Source: Sphingobacterium alimentarium (GTDB lineage Bacteria; Bacteroidota; Bacteroidia; Sphingobacteriales; Sphingobacteriaceae). From it: a stretch of DNA of 43,334 bases. Of this stretch, positions 17,226 to 26,385 are shown in pieces. The notes below the pieces were generated by a model. It was not told where the DNA came from. It saw only the letters and a program-made list of their open reading frames with translations, and ran no database searches. Every line of letters begins with the position of its first letter. The stretch's first letter is position 1. The stretch is from assembly GCF_004342685.1 (NCBI RefSeq), contig NZ_SMBZ01000032.1, forward strand, positions 1-43,334. The letters run 5' to 3'. A program made the position numbers and the translations under genes.

Positions 17226-18434
17226 ATGCAAGCTAAAGTAGTTACCGTAGGTTTAGGTTATATTGGATTACCTACATCCGCATTAATTGCAAACTCAGGT
17301 ATCCCTGTGCATGGAGTGGATATTTCACAACATGTGGTTGATACCATTAATGCTGGTAAAATTCATATTGTAGAACCGGAATTGGATAAAGCAGTGGCAC
17401 AAGCTGTACAAGATAGTTTCCTAAAAGCTGGTACTACTCCTGTGCCTGCAGATACATATTTAATTGTTGTTCCTACTCCATTTAAAGGGGATCACGAGCC
17501 AGACATTTCTTATGTTCAGTCTGCAACAGAAGCCGTACTCCCATTATTAAAAGAAGGCGACTTATATATTATTGAATCTACTTCTCCTGTAGGCACCACG
17601 GAAAAGATGATGGCTTTAATTTTTGCTAAACGTCCTGAATTAGAAGGAAAAATATATTTAGCCTATTGTCCAGAAAGAGTCTTGCCAGGCAATGTAATGT
17701 ATGAGTTAGTGCACAACGACCGTGTTATCGGAGGAGTCAATGATGAATCAACGAAGAAAGCCATTGAATTTTATAAGCAATTTGTTAAAGGGGAACTTCA
17801 CGCTACGAACGCACGTACTGCTGAAATGTGTAAATTAACAGAAAATTCTTCGCGTGATGTTCAGATTGCTTTTGCTAACGAACTATCTCTTATCTGTGAT
17901 AAGGCAGGGATTAATGTTTGGGAATTAATCAAATTGGCTAACAAACACCCTCGTGTGAATATTTTACAACCAGGATGTGGAGTTGGAGGGCATTGTATAG
18001 CGGTTGATCCCTATTTTATTGTATCTGAATTCCCATTAGAATCTAGAATTATTGGGAAAGCACGGGAAATTAATAATCATAAAGCTTTTTGGGTTGCTGA
18101 AAAAATAAAAGAAGCTCGTAAAGAGTTTCAGTTAAAAAATAATAAAGAGCCCAAAATTGCATTGATGGGAATGGCTTTTAAACCTAATATTGATGATTTA
18201 AGAGAATCTCCTGCGAAATATGTTGTTCAACGAGTATTACAAGATGCCAATGAAGAAGAATATTTTATTGTAGAGCCAAATATTACCGAACATAAAATCT
18301 TCAAATTAACAAACTACGAGGAAGCTATTGAAAAATCGGATATCATAGCTTTTTTAGTTGCTCATAAAGAGTTTTATGGATTAGAATTAAATGAGAATAA
18401 AGTCGTATTAGATTTTTGTGGAGTCAATAAATAA
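17226..18434 (+). CDS. wecC: UDP-N-acetyl-D-mannosamine dehydrogenase
   Basis: It oxidises UDP-ManNAc to UDP-ManNAcA. The 402-residue protein has an N-terminal VGLGYIGLPTSALI, then VPTPFKGDHEPDISYV, ESTSPVGTTEKM, YCPERVLPGN and the active-site segment GVGGHCIAVDPYFI with Cys257. MGMAFKPNIDDLRESPAKYV opens the C-terminal domain. The CPERVLPGN form and placement directly after wecB identify the ManNAc branch. Third UDP-sugar dehydrogenase of the operon. Confidence 0.95.
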   Translation: MQAKVVTVGLGYIGLPTSALIANSGIPVHGVDISQHVVDTINAGKIHIVEPELDKAVAQAVQDSFLKAGTTPVPADTYLIVVPTPFKGDHEPDISYVQSATEAVLPLLKEGDLYIIESTSPVGTTEKMMALIFAKRPELEGKIYLAYCPERVLPGNVMYELVHNDRVIGGVNDESTKKAIEFYKQFVKGELHATNARTAEMCKLTENSSRDVQIAFANELSLICDKAGINVWELIKLANKHPRVNILQPGCGVGGHCIAVDPYFIVSEFPLESRIIGKAREINNHKAFWVAEKIKEARKEFQLKNNKEPKIALMGMAFKPNIDDLRESPAKYVVQRVLQDANEEEYFIVEPNITEHKIFKLTNYEEAIEKSDIIAFLVAHKEFYGLELNENKVVLDFCGVNK

Positions 18435-18437
18435 GAT

Positions 18438-19493
18438 ATGGAAAAAACTGTGTTAATTACTGGTGGAGCTGGGTTTATAGGCTCGCATGTAGTTCGGGAA
18501 TTTGTAAAAAAATATCCAAATTACAAGATCGTCAACTTAGATGCCCTGACTTATGCAGGTAACTTAGAAAACTTAATAGATATACAAGACGAACCTAATT
18601 ATACATTTGTTAAAGCGGATATTGTTGATGCCGACGCCATAAATCGGGTGTTTGCAACCTATAAACCAGATGGAGTGATACATTTAGCAGCGGAATCACA
18701 TGTGGATCGTTCCATTACCAATCCTACAGCATTTGTTATGACCAATGTAATTGGAACAGTTAATCTTTTGAATGCTGCGAAAGAATTGTGGAAGGATAAT
18801 TTTGAAGGAAAGTTATTTCACCATGTTTCCACCGATGAGGTATATGGAACTTTAGGAGAAATAGGTTTGTTTGAGGAGACAACGGCTTATGATCCGCATT
18901 CTCCATATTCAGCCTCTAAGGCATCTTCTGACCACTTTGTTCGTGCTTACCACGATACGTATGGCATGCCTGTTATATTAACTAATTGTTCGAACAACTA
19001 TGGTCCAAACCACTTCCCAGAAAAGTTAATTCCATTGTGTATACACAATATCTTAAATAATAAACCGCTTCCAATTTATGGAGATGGAAAATTCACTCGT
19101 GATTGGTTATTTGTAAAGGACCATGCACGTGCTATTGATTTGGTTTTCCACCAAGGTAAAGTAGGTGATTCCTATAATGTTGGCGGATTCAACGAATGGC
19201 AAAATATTGATTTGGTGAAGGAATTGTGTAAGCAAATGGATGAGAAATTGGGTCGTGAAGCTGGTACTTCCGCACAATTAATCACCTTTGTCAAAGATAG
19301 ACCAGGTCATGATTTGCGTTACGCCATTGATGCGACAAAAATCAATCAGGAATTGGGCTATCAGCCATCTGTAACATTCGAACAAGGATTATCAGAAACT
19401 ATTGATTGGTTCTTGAACAATGAAGAATGGTTAAATAACGTGACTTCAGGCGATTACCAGAAATACTACGAAGGACAATACCATAAAAATTAA
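18438..19493 (+). CDS. rfbB: dTDP-glucose 4,6-dehydratase
   Basis: Second step of dTDP-L-rhamnose synthesis: dTDP-glucose to dTDP-4-keto-6-deoxyglucose. The 351-residue extended short-chain dehydrogenase has GGAGFIGSHVVREF for NAD+, HLAAESHVDRSI, the catalytic STDEVYG (Thr, Asp, Glu) and Tyr157/Lys161 in YSASKASSDHF. The substrate-binding CSNNYGPNHFPEKLIPL and YGDGKFTRDWLFV also match RmlB. It begins 3 bp after wecC, followed by rfbC, rfbD and rfbA in an order often seen in this phylum. Confidence 0.97.
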   Translation: MEKTVLITGGAGFIGSHVVREFVKKYPNYKIVNLDALTYAGNLENLIDIQDEPNYTFVKADIVDADAINRVFATYKPDGVIHLAAESHVDRSITNPTAFVMTNVIGTVNLLNAAKELWKDNFEGKLFHHVSTDEVYGTLGEIGLFEETTAYDPHSPYSASKASSDHFVRAYHDTYGMPVILTNCSNNYGPNHFPEKLIPLCIHNILNNKPLPIYGDGKFTRDWLFVKDHARAIDLVFHQGKVGDSYNVGGFNEWQNIDLVKELCKQMDEKLGREAGTSAQLITFVKDRPGHDLRYAIDATKINQELGYQPSVTFEQGLSETIDWFLNNEEWLNNVTSGDYQKYYEGQYHKN

Positions 19494-19506
19494 AATAAGC
19501 TAGGAG

Positions 19507-20055
19507 ATGAAAGTTACAGAAACAAAATTAGCGGGTTGTTTTATTTTGGAGCCCGCAGTTTTTGGAGATAGCCGTGGTTATTTCTTTGAGAGTTTCAATG
19601 AAGCTACCTTTAATAATTTAACGGGTACTGAAACGAAATTTGTTCAGGATAATCAATCCTACTCCACACGAGGTGTTTTACGTGGTCTACATGCACAAGG
19701 AGGAGAACATGCGCAAGCCAAATTAGTTCGAGTATTAGAAGGAGAAGTAATTGATGTGGCTGTGGATGTAAGGCCAGGCTCCCCTACCTACGGGCAATAC
19801 GTTGCTGTAAAACTAAGTGCTGAAAATAAATTACAATTATTTATTCCAAGAGGATTTCTGCATGGCTTTGCTGTGTTAAGTGAAACAGCTACATTTTTTT
19901 ATAAATGCGATAATTTCTACAATAAGGAATCAGAATGTGGTATACATCCATTCGATGCGGATGTTGCCGTAGATTGGGAATTACCATTAGAGGAAATTCA
20001 ACTTTCCGATAAGGACAAGCAGGCACCTAGCTTTAAGGAGGTTTTTGGACAATGA
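19507..20055 (+). CDS. rfbC: dTDP-4-dehydrorhamnose 3,5-epimerase
   Basis: It epimerises C3 and C5 of the keto sugar made by RfbB. This 182-residue cupin protein has FGDSRGYFFESFNE, QDNQSYSTRGVLRGLHAQ with the catalytic His, KLVRVLEGEVIDVAVDVRPG and the tyrosine/Asp region FIPRGFLHGFAVLSE. Its stop overlaps the rfbD start by 4 nt (ATGA), so translation is coupled. Confidence 0.97.
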   Translation: MKVTETKLAGCFILEPAVFGDSRGYFFESFNEATFNNLTGTETKFVQDNQSYSTRGVLRGLHAQGGEHAQAKLVRVLEGEVIDVAVDVRPGSPTYGQYVAVKLSAENKLQLFIPRGFLHGFAVLSETATFFYKCDNFYNKESECGIHPFDADVAVDWELPLEEIQLSDKDKQAPSFKEVFGQ

Positions 20056-20903
20056 AAATCGTCATCACAGGAAGTAATGGGCAACTAGGTTCCGAACTTC
20101 AAGAGGTGTTAAAATCCCATTCGGATAAAGATTGTGCTTTCTTAGATCGTTGCAAATTACCTTTGGATGAGCCTGCTAAAATAGGTGAAGTATTGGCTAA
20201 TCTACAACCAGATGTTATCATTCATGCAGCAGCTTATACTGCAGTTGATAAGGCGGAATCGGAGGAAGCATTAGCGAATACCGTAAATCACCTAGCATCT
20301 GCTGAAATTGCCAAATATTCTGCAGCAAATATGGTGAAATTAATCGCTATATCCACCGATTATGTGTTTGATGGGACATCATCCCAAGCTTTAAAGGAAG
20401 ATGCTGCAGTTGATCCAATTAATATTTATGGTTTAAGTAAACTGCATGGGGAAGAAGCAATTCAACGTATAGACCCCAATGCCATTATCATACGTACTTC
20501 TTGGGTATATTCCACCTATGGTAATAACTTTGTGAAAACCATGATTCGTCTGATGAGTGAGCGAGAGGAAATTTCCGTGATTAATGATCAAGTGGGTTCA
20601 CCGACTTATGCACATGACTTGGCCAATGCCATCGTTTCTATTATCGAATCCAAGGATTGGAAGGCTGGAATATATCATTACAGTAATGAAGGGGAAATCA
20701 GTTGGTTTGATTTTGCTTCAGCAATCAAAGAAATTAAGCAGCTTGATTGTAAAATTAATGCTATTCCAACCACCGCATACCCAACCCCGGCAAAGCGACC
20801 AAAATTTTCCTTACTTGATAAAAGCAAGATTAAACAAGATTATTACTTGCACGTCCCGGAATGGAGAGCAAGCTTGGAGTTGATGTTATCAAAATTAAAC
20901 TAA
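20052..20903 (+). CDS. rfbD: dTDP-4-dehydrorhamnose reductase
   Basis: It reduces the last intermediate to dTDP-L-rhamnose with NAD(P)H. The 283-residue protein has [12 protein letters not shown] at the N-terminus, [20 protein letters not shown] and the catalytic Tyr/Lys in [14 protein letters not shown], then [17 protein letters not shown] and [13 protein letters not shown]. Normal length. It is followed 26 bp later by rfbA. Confidence 0.97.
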   Translation: MKIVITGSNGQLGSELQEVLKSHSDKDCAFLDRCKLPLDEPAKIGEVLANLQPDVIIHAAAYTAVDKAESEEALANTVNHLASAEIAKYSAANMVKLIAISTDYVFDGTSSQALKEDAAVDPINIYGLSKLHGEEAIQRIDPNAIIIRTSWVYSTYGNNFVKTMIRLMSEREEISVINDQVGSPTYAHDLANAIVSIIESKDWKAGIYHYSNEGEISWFDFASAIKEIKQLDCKINAIPTTAYPTPAKRPKFSLLDKSKIKQDYYLHVPEWRASLELMLSKLN

Positions 20904-20929
20904 CTATTAAGAACGAAATAAAACATAAC

Positions 20930-21790
20930 ATGAAAGGAATTATTTTAGCAGGAGGATCTGGTACCAGGTTACATCCATTAACATTAGCGGTTTCTAAGCA
21001 ATTGATGCCGGTTTACGATAAACCGATGATATATTATCCTTTATCTACTCTAATGTTGGCTGGTATTAAAGAAATCTTGATTATTTCTACGCCAGATGAT
21101 CTTCCTAATTTCAAGAAATTATTAGGAGATGGTTCCAGAATTGGATGTAAGTTTTCTTATGTTGAACAGCCATCGCCGGATGGCCTAGCTCAAGCTTTTA
21201 TCTTAGGGGAAGAGTTTATTGGTGACGATAAAGTAGCATTGATCTTAGGCGATAATATCTTTTACGGTTCAGGCATGTCCAAATTATTACAATCCTGTGC
21301 TGATCCTGATGGTGGTTATGTTTTTGCTTATCCTGTCCATGATCCAGAGCGCTATGGTGTTGTGGAATTTGATGCAAATAAAAAGGTGGTTTCCATAGAG
21401 GAAAAACCAAAAGAACCAAAATCAAATTATGCGGTTCCCGGATTGTATTTTTATGATAATGAGGTCGTGCAAATTGCAAAGAATATCAAACCCTCTCATC
21501 GAGGCGAATTAGAGATTACGGACGTGAATAAAGAATATTTGAAGCGTGGTAAATTAAAAGTTGGTGTTTTTGATCGTGGTACAGCTTGGTTAGATACCGG
21601 CACCATTCAATCTCTAATGCAAGCCGGACAGTTTGTTCAAGTCATTGAGGAACGCCAAGGAATGAAAATTGGTGCAATTGAAGAAGTGGCTTATCGAATG
21701 GGGTATATTGATGCTGCACAATTAAAAGTTGTTGCTGAACCATTAAGAAAAAGTGGATATGGTGAATACTTGGAAAAAATAATTAAATAA
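20930..21790 (+). CDS. rfbA: Glucose-1-phosphate thymidylyltransferase
   Basis: First step of the rhamnose pathway: glucose-1-phosphate plus dTTP to dTDP-glucose. The 286-residue protein starts at the ATG 20930, since the nucleotide-binding motif [16 protein letters not shown] must be at the very N-terminus; the frame is open further upstream but that part overlaps rfbD and lacks conservation. Other landmarks are [60 protein letters not shown] and the metal-binding WLDTGT. It completes the rfbBCDA set, so the polymer very probably contains L-rhamnose. Confidence 0.97.
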   Translation: MKGIILAGGSGTRLHPLTLAVSKQLMPVYDKPMIYYPLSTLMLAGIKEILIISTPDDLPNFKKLLGDGSRIGCKFSYVEQPSPDGLAQAFILGEEFIGDDKVALILGDNIFYGSGMSKLLQSCADPDGGYVFAYPVHDPERYGVVEFDANKKVVSIEEKPKEPKSNYAVPGLYFYDNEVVQIAKNIKPSHRGELEITDVNKEYLKRGKLKVGVFDRGTAWLDTGTIQSLMQAGQFVQVIEERQGMKIGAIEEVAYRMGYIDAAQLKVVAEPLRKSGYGEYLEKIIK

Positions 21791-21797
21791 GTCAACC

Positions 21798-23036
21798 TTG
21801 GCATTGTTAGATAAATTAAAATCAGCTAGTTTAAAGAAAATTTTTGAGAATTTTCTATCGCTATCTATTTTAAATATTGTAAATTTTATTTTCCCTTTAC
21901 TTATAATACCTATTTTGATTAAGAGACTAGGTGTTGAAAATTATGGGATTTACATTTTTGCGTTTACAATTCTGAATTATCTTAATCTGTTAGTTCAATA
22001 CGGCTTTAATTTTTCTGCAACAAATAAAATAGCTAAAAATCAAAACAATTCAGAAATTATCAGTCTTACATATAGTTCAATATCTATAATACGTTCTTTA
22101 CTTTCCATCATAATTATCTTTTTCCTGTTAGTAGGATATCTCATTTACCCTAATCAAATTGAAATTTATTTATTAGGTTCTGGAATATTTTTAGGTCAAG
22201 GACTTATTCCAGTGTGGCTTTTTCAAGGTTTAGAAAAAATGAAGTTTATTACTGTGATCAATTTAGTGGTCAGATTAATTGCATTTTTATTGATTCTTAT
22301 TTATATAAAAACTGAAAAAGATATGGGGTTATTAATGGGATTACAATCTATTAGTTTTTTCTTAGGTGCAATTATTTCTTGTTTGTTTGTTCAATTTAAT
22401 TGTAGAATAGATTTTAGAATTCCCAGTATTGAACAGATTAAAACTGATTTAAAAGAAGGTTGGCAATTGTTTTTATCAACAATTGGAATGAACTTCTATC
22501 GAGAATCTAATATAATAATATTAGGGATGACCACTAATTATTATATCGTTGGATTATATGCTCCAGCTGAAAAACTTGTAAAGGCAATACAATCGTTTAC
22601 AAATATTATTGTAACTGCATTATACCCACATTTTAGTAGAAAATTCGCTAGTTCTGGATTAGACACCTTTAGTGTATTTCAAAAAACTGGTAGATATTTA
22701 GGTATGCTCTTTTTAGTGGGAAGTATTGTTTTGTGTCTCGCCGCTCCTCTTATTATAAAATTATATCTCGGGACAGCGATTGAAAGCACAATTTGGGATT
22801 TGAGAATTTTGAGCTTTATAATTTTATTTGGTGGATTAAATTATTATTATGGAATTATAGGTATGGTCAATATGAATTTGGAGGCATATTTTTCAAGGAT
22901 TGTATGGATAAGTGGGATTATTAGTTTAATAATCTGTTTCACTTTATCTTTATTTTTGAAAGATATTGGAGCCTCTATCGCAATGATAAGTGCTGAAATA
23001 GTTCTCCTCTTGTTGATCTTAAGAAAAATTAAATAA
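21798..23036 (+). CDS. wzx: Wzx-type polysaccharide flippase
   Basis: A 412-residue integral membrane protein of the MOP/PST superfamily that moves the lipid-linked repeat unit across the inner membrane. About twelve hydrophobic helices are visible, starting with FLSLSILNIVNFIFPLLIIP, and the family motif RLGVENYGIYIFAFTILNYL follows. The N-terminus has no ATG; TTG at 21798 is the first possible start, with another TTG at 21804, and neither has a clear ribosome-binding site. It opens the AT-rich, strain-variable core of the locus, and its polymerase partner follows 3 bp later. Confidence 0.9.
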   Translation: MALLDKLKSASLKKIFENFLSLSILNIVNFIFPLLIIPILIKRLGVENYGIYIFAFTILNYLNLLVQYGFNFSATNKIAKNQNNSEIISLTYSSISIIRSLLSIIIIFFLLVGYLIYPNQIEIYLLGSGIFLGQGLIPVWLFQGLEKMKFITVINLVVRLIAFLLILIYIKTEKDMGLLMGLQSISFFLGAIISCLFVQFNCRIDFRIPSIEQIKTDLKEGWQLFLSTIGMNFYRESNIIILGMTTNYYIVGLYAPAEKLVKAIQSFTNIIVTALYPHFSRKFASSGLDTFSVFQKTGRYLGMLFLVGSIVLCLAAPLIIKLYLGTAIESTIWDLRILSFIILFGGLNYYYGIIGMVNMNLEAYFSRIVWISGIISLIICFTLSLFLKDIGASIAMISAEIVLLLLILRKIK

Positions 23037-23039
23037 AAA

Positions 23040-24245
23040 ATGGGTTTACTTTTACTCACATTATTGACAATTATAATTGTACTCGTGGATAAAAAATATC
23101 ATGGGACATATTATACACCAAGCGTCATTTTGTCTGTTCCAACACTTATTATTATATATCTTTATGATTTAACTTCAAATTCAATGGGGTTTTTACCTTT
23201 GGATTATGATGTATTATTCATTTGGTTCTATGGTTTACTTGTTTTTTGGATGGTTGGACTATTGTCAACGTTGTTAATAAAAGTGCGGCCATATGAAGCA
23301 AGTCTAGAAGAACGAAAAAAGGATATACTTTATTTTGGTAAGTACCTTTTGAATTTTTCATTTATTCTATCACTAGTTCTTCTTTACTTCGTTATTAATG
23401 CTTATTTTATTTATAAATCTTCTGGGGGGGATGCTGCTGAACTTTATCTAGGAGGCGGGTTTCAGGCACATTTAACGATCGTATTGAAAATCCTTTCAAT
23501 TATATCCGTACTCTGTTTATTTAGTAAAGGAGGATTTATTTTTAAATTGAAAAATGCATTTGTTATTTCTGTTGTATTAGGAGGTTCGGTATTATATGCT
23601 ACAAAAAGTGGTTTATTGATTTTATTAATTTCCTATTTCTTTGCAGTTGTTTTCTTTTTTAAGAAAAAGGTTAATTTCTTGCATATTGCATTTGCTTTAT
23701 TTATTGGGTTTTTAATATTTTATATTTCATACAGTTTAGTTTTTGGTGAGCTTGCAGATATCAATTTCATCTGGAATCATATGATTCTCTATTATGTCTG
23801 TGGAGTGGCGAGTATGAATGCATATTTTCATACTGGTGCTTTAGTAGAATTAAATCCGGAGTTTTTGTTTCAATCATACTTTAATGTTTTTTATACATTA
23901 TCAGGAAACTCCCATCTAGTTGGGACAGTAATATCAGATGAATGGACGTATATTGGAAATAGTACTACCATTAATGTAAAAACATTTTTCGGAACTATTT
24001 ATTTATATGGTGGTGAATATATTGGACTGCTTTGTATAATTATATTTTCAATATTACTTCATGCTATTTTTAAATTAAGTAAAGGTAAGGACAGCTTCTT
24101 TTTTCTAATTCTCTATTGCTTTTATTTGGCTGTAAGTTGTTTCGGATGGTTTGATTTCTATTTTAATAGTGTTGCTACCATAGAATCATTGGTGATTTGT
24201 TTGATTTTAAACTTCATATATAAACTAAAAATTTCACGTGGATAA
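23040..24245 (+). CDS. wzy: Wzy-type repeat-unit polymerase
   Basis: A 401-residue multispanning membrane protein with about 11 hydrophobic helices and a large periplasmic loop around residues 240-310, the usual layout of an oligosaccharide repeat-unit polymerase. Sequence conservation in this class is low, so the call rests on topology and its place next to Wzx. Segment LYATKSGLLILLISY and the loop with WNHMILYYVCG fit the O-antigen ligase/polymerase group. A run of seven G (23424-23430) lies within the codons for SSGGD and could slip. The end overlaps the next gene by 8 nt. Confidence 0.8.
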   Translation: MGLLLLTLLTIIIVLVDKKYHGTYYTPSVILSVPTLIIIYLYDLTSNSMGFLPLDYDVLFIWFYGLLVFWMVGLLSTLLIKVRPYEASLEERKKDILYFGKYLLNFSFILSLVLLYFVINAYFIYKSSGGDAAELYLGGGFQAHLTIVLKILSIISVLCLFSKGGFIFKLKNAFVISVVLGGSVLYATKSGLLILLISYFFAVVFFFKKKVNFLHIAFALFIGFLIFYISYSLVFGELADINFIWNHMILYYVCGVASMNAYFHTGALVELNPEFLFQSYFNVFYTLSGNSHLVGTVISDEWTYIGNSTTINVKTFFGTIYLYGGEYIGLLCIIIFSILLHAIFKLSKGKDSFFFLILYCFYLAVSCFGWFDFYFNSVATIESLVICLILNFIYKLKISRG

Positions 24246-25272
24246 AAATTTATATTTTATAATAGTATTAAATTGGAATGGATGGTCAGACACTAAACTG
24301 TGTTTGGAAAGCATTGTTTCGAATTCAAAATCTGATAATTTCAGGGTTATTTTAGTGGACAATGGTTCTCAATCAGAAGAAATTGAGACGATTGAGGAAT
24401 ATTGCAGAAAAACTTATAAAGTTTATGTTTCTGATATTAAAGAAAATTTCCTTTCTCCTAACTACCAATTAGGAGAGGATTTTATAGTCAATGGAGGAAA
24501 GGATAAATTAATTTTTATTAAAAATAATGAGAATTTAGGTTTTGCTAAAGGAAATAATATAGCTGTTGAATTTGTTCAAAATCTAGGTGGACAATATGTA
24601 TTGCTGTTAAACAATGATACTGAAATTGAAGACGATGCTCTTAATAAAATGATGGAAATTTTAATAGGAGATCAAACAAATAAAGTTGCAGCTGTTATTC
24701 CACAAATAAGATACTTTAGAAATAAAAATATCATCTGGAATTGTGGAGGGAAAATAAATGCCTTAGGAATTCGAAAATACTATTATGCTGACGCAGACGT
24801 AAAGAACGTTCCGCAAAAGGGAACAATGTTCGTAGACTACGGGACAGGTTGTACCATTTTGATGGACTTGCATAAAACTGATCGATTATCTGAAAAATTC
24901 TTTTTTGGGGAAGAGGATTTGGAATTAGCGTTAAGGTTAAAAAAAAGAGGGTTTAAAACAGTATGTCTATTAGATGCGATTGTATATCATAAGGTGGGCG
25001 CCTCACGAGATAAGTTTTCAGATAAATTTATTGGAAATATGGTCTATCATTATGCACAGAGGCTTTCAAATCTAAAGGATAACCTAAATCCTGTTTATTG
25101 GAGAATAACTGTTGTAGCACATGTTTTGAGTTCGATACGTTTATTACTTGCTAATAAAAAGTTTAGCTTAAAAATTGCATGGAATATGTGGAAAGATATT
25201 TTAGATAATGTAAATAATCTAGAAAAATTTACGCAAGCAGATTTTGCAAGAATTTCGAGAAAAGTTTATTAA
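24238..25272 (+). CDS. Glycosyltransferase family 2
   Basis: A GT-A inverting glycosyltransferase of 344 residues that should add one sugar to the lipid-linked repeat unit on the cytoplasmic face. It starts at GTG 24238, inside the end of wzy; this start retains the first beta strand YFIIVLNWNGWSDTKLCLES. The metal-binding DxD-type motif is LLLNNDTEIEDDAL, and the acceptor-side ED motif is FFFGEEDLELALRLKKRGFK. The overall pattern is that of rhamnosyltransferase-like GT2 enzymes, but donor and acceptor cannot be read. It has no transmembrane helix. Confidence 0.9.
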   Translation: MDKNLYFIIVLNWNGWSDTKLCLESIVSNSKSDNFRVILVDNGSQSEEIETIEEYCRKTYKVYVSDIKENFLSPNYQLGEDFIVNGGKDKLIFIKNNENLGFAKGNNIAVEFVQNLGGQYVLLLNNDTEIEDDALNKMMEILIGDQTNKVAAVIPQIRYFRNKNIIWNCGGKINALGIRKYYYADADVKNVPQKGTMFVDYGTGCTILMDLHKTDRLSEKFFFGEEDLELALRLKKRGFKTVCLLDAIVYHKVGASRDKFSDKFIGNMVYHYAQRLSNLKDNLNPVYWRITVVAHVLSSIRLLLANKKFSLKIAWNMWKDILDNVNNLEKFTQADFARISRKVY

Positions 25273-25280
25273 TACAGATA

Positions 25281-26378
25281 ATGGTAATGGAGAATAAAAT
25301 TGTTTTTCTATGTGGTGCCAGGGACTTTCATGCCATGGATTGGTATAAAAGTGCAAAAGAAGAAGTGAAATCACATGAAGTTGTTCTTTTAACGGATTTA
25401 ATACAAGGAGAAGGATTTAAGAAAATTATCGATGACACGGATAAAGTTTATGAGTTATTAATATTAGATAAGTTTCTTTTTAAAAAGCAATCTAAAATCG
25501 GCCATATTTGGAGAAATCTTTTGAAATTAATGGTTTTGCCAATTCAGGTCAAAAAATTAAAGAATTTTGCAAAACAGTATCCTAATTCAAAATTTCATGC
25601 GCATTCCATGTATTATTTATGGTTAGGCTGGTTGGCGAAAGTTGATTTTGTTGGTACCCCTCAAGGAAGTGATATCCTTTTGAAACCAAATAGATCTAAG
25701 TTTTATAGAAATTTAGCTGATAAATCTATGAATGCTGCAAAAGCAATTACAGTTGATTCTGAAAACATGAAAAAGGGGGTAAAAGAAATTTCAGGAGTTA
25801 ATGCCCATATAATACAAAATGGAATTGACTTAAAGTCAATTAAAGAAAAAGTTGACACCTTTCAAAACCAAAAAAGAGAAACTGTTTTATCTATTAGAGG
25901 ATTTACAGCTCTTTATCGAATTGAAGATCTTGTTACAGCAAGAAATCATGCCAAAAATTTTTATCCAATATCATTTATTTATCCATTCGCTGAACAACAG
26001 TATGAAGAAGTTGTTAAATTAAATGAAAATGATAAAAAAATAGGAAGAGTAGATAGAAACACAATGTATGATATCCTATCGAAAACCCTATTAGTTGTTT
26101 CTATTCCTTATTCAGATTCGTCACCAAGGAGTGTATATGAATCTATATTTTGTGGAGCTGCTGTTGCAATTACCTATAATGCTTATTATGATATATTACC
26201 AAGTTGCATGAAAAAAAGGATTATTCTTATCGATCTTGAAAAGGGAAATTGGTTTGAAGATGCAATTGAGGAAGCAAAGGAAATCACATCCCAAACATAT
26301 CAACCAAGTGATGAGGCATTAGATATGTTCGATCAGAGGAGATCCTTTAAAAAAGTATATGAATTATTGATTAAATAA
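25281..26378 (+). CDS. Glycosyltransferase, GT4-like
   Basis: A 365-residue protein with the layout of a GT-B retaining glycosyltransferase. The N-terminal half contains FHAHSMYYLWLGWLAKVDFV and GTPQGSDILLKPN; the linker AHIIQNGIDLKSI is the usual 'N-G-I/V-D' segment of GT4 enzymes. The C-terminal donor domain has SIPYSDSSPRSVYESIFCGA, equivalent to the E-x7-E motif. Donor and linkage are unknown. Met1 (25281) and Met3 (25287) are both possible starts. It lies 8 bp after the GT2 gene and 7 bp before the amidotransferase. Confidence 0.82.
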   Translation: MVMENKIVFLCGARDFHAMDWYKSAKEEVKSHEVVLLTDLIQGEGFKKIIDDTDKVYELLILDKFLFKKQSKIGHIWRNLLKLMVLPIQVKKLKNFAKQYPNSKFHAHSMYYLWLGWLAKVDFVGTPQGSDILLKPNRSKFYRNLADKSMNAAKAITVDSENMKKGVKEISGVNAHIIQNGIDLKSIKEKVDTFQNQKRETVLSIRGFTALYRIEDLVTARNHAKNFYPISFIYPFAEQQYEEVVKLNENDKKIGRVDRNTMYDILSKTLLVVSIPYSDSSPRSVYESIFCGAAVAITYNAYYDILPSCMKKRIILIDLEKGNWFEDAIEEAKEITSQTYQPSDEALDMFDQRRSFKKVYELLIK

Positions 26379-26385
26379 AAAGAAA

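Noticed and set aside
20861..20929. N-terminal extension of rfbA
   Set aside because: The extension lies within rfbD and precedes the nucleotide-binding motif that is N-terminal in all RfbA proteins.
24238..24245. Later internal start for the GT2 gene to avoid overlap with wzy
   Set aside because: The first beta strand of the GT-A fold begins at the fourth codon, so the GTG at 24238 is needed; short overlaps are common in this operon.
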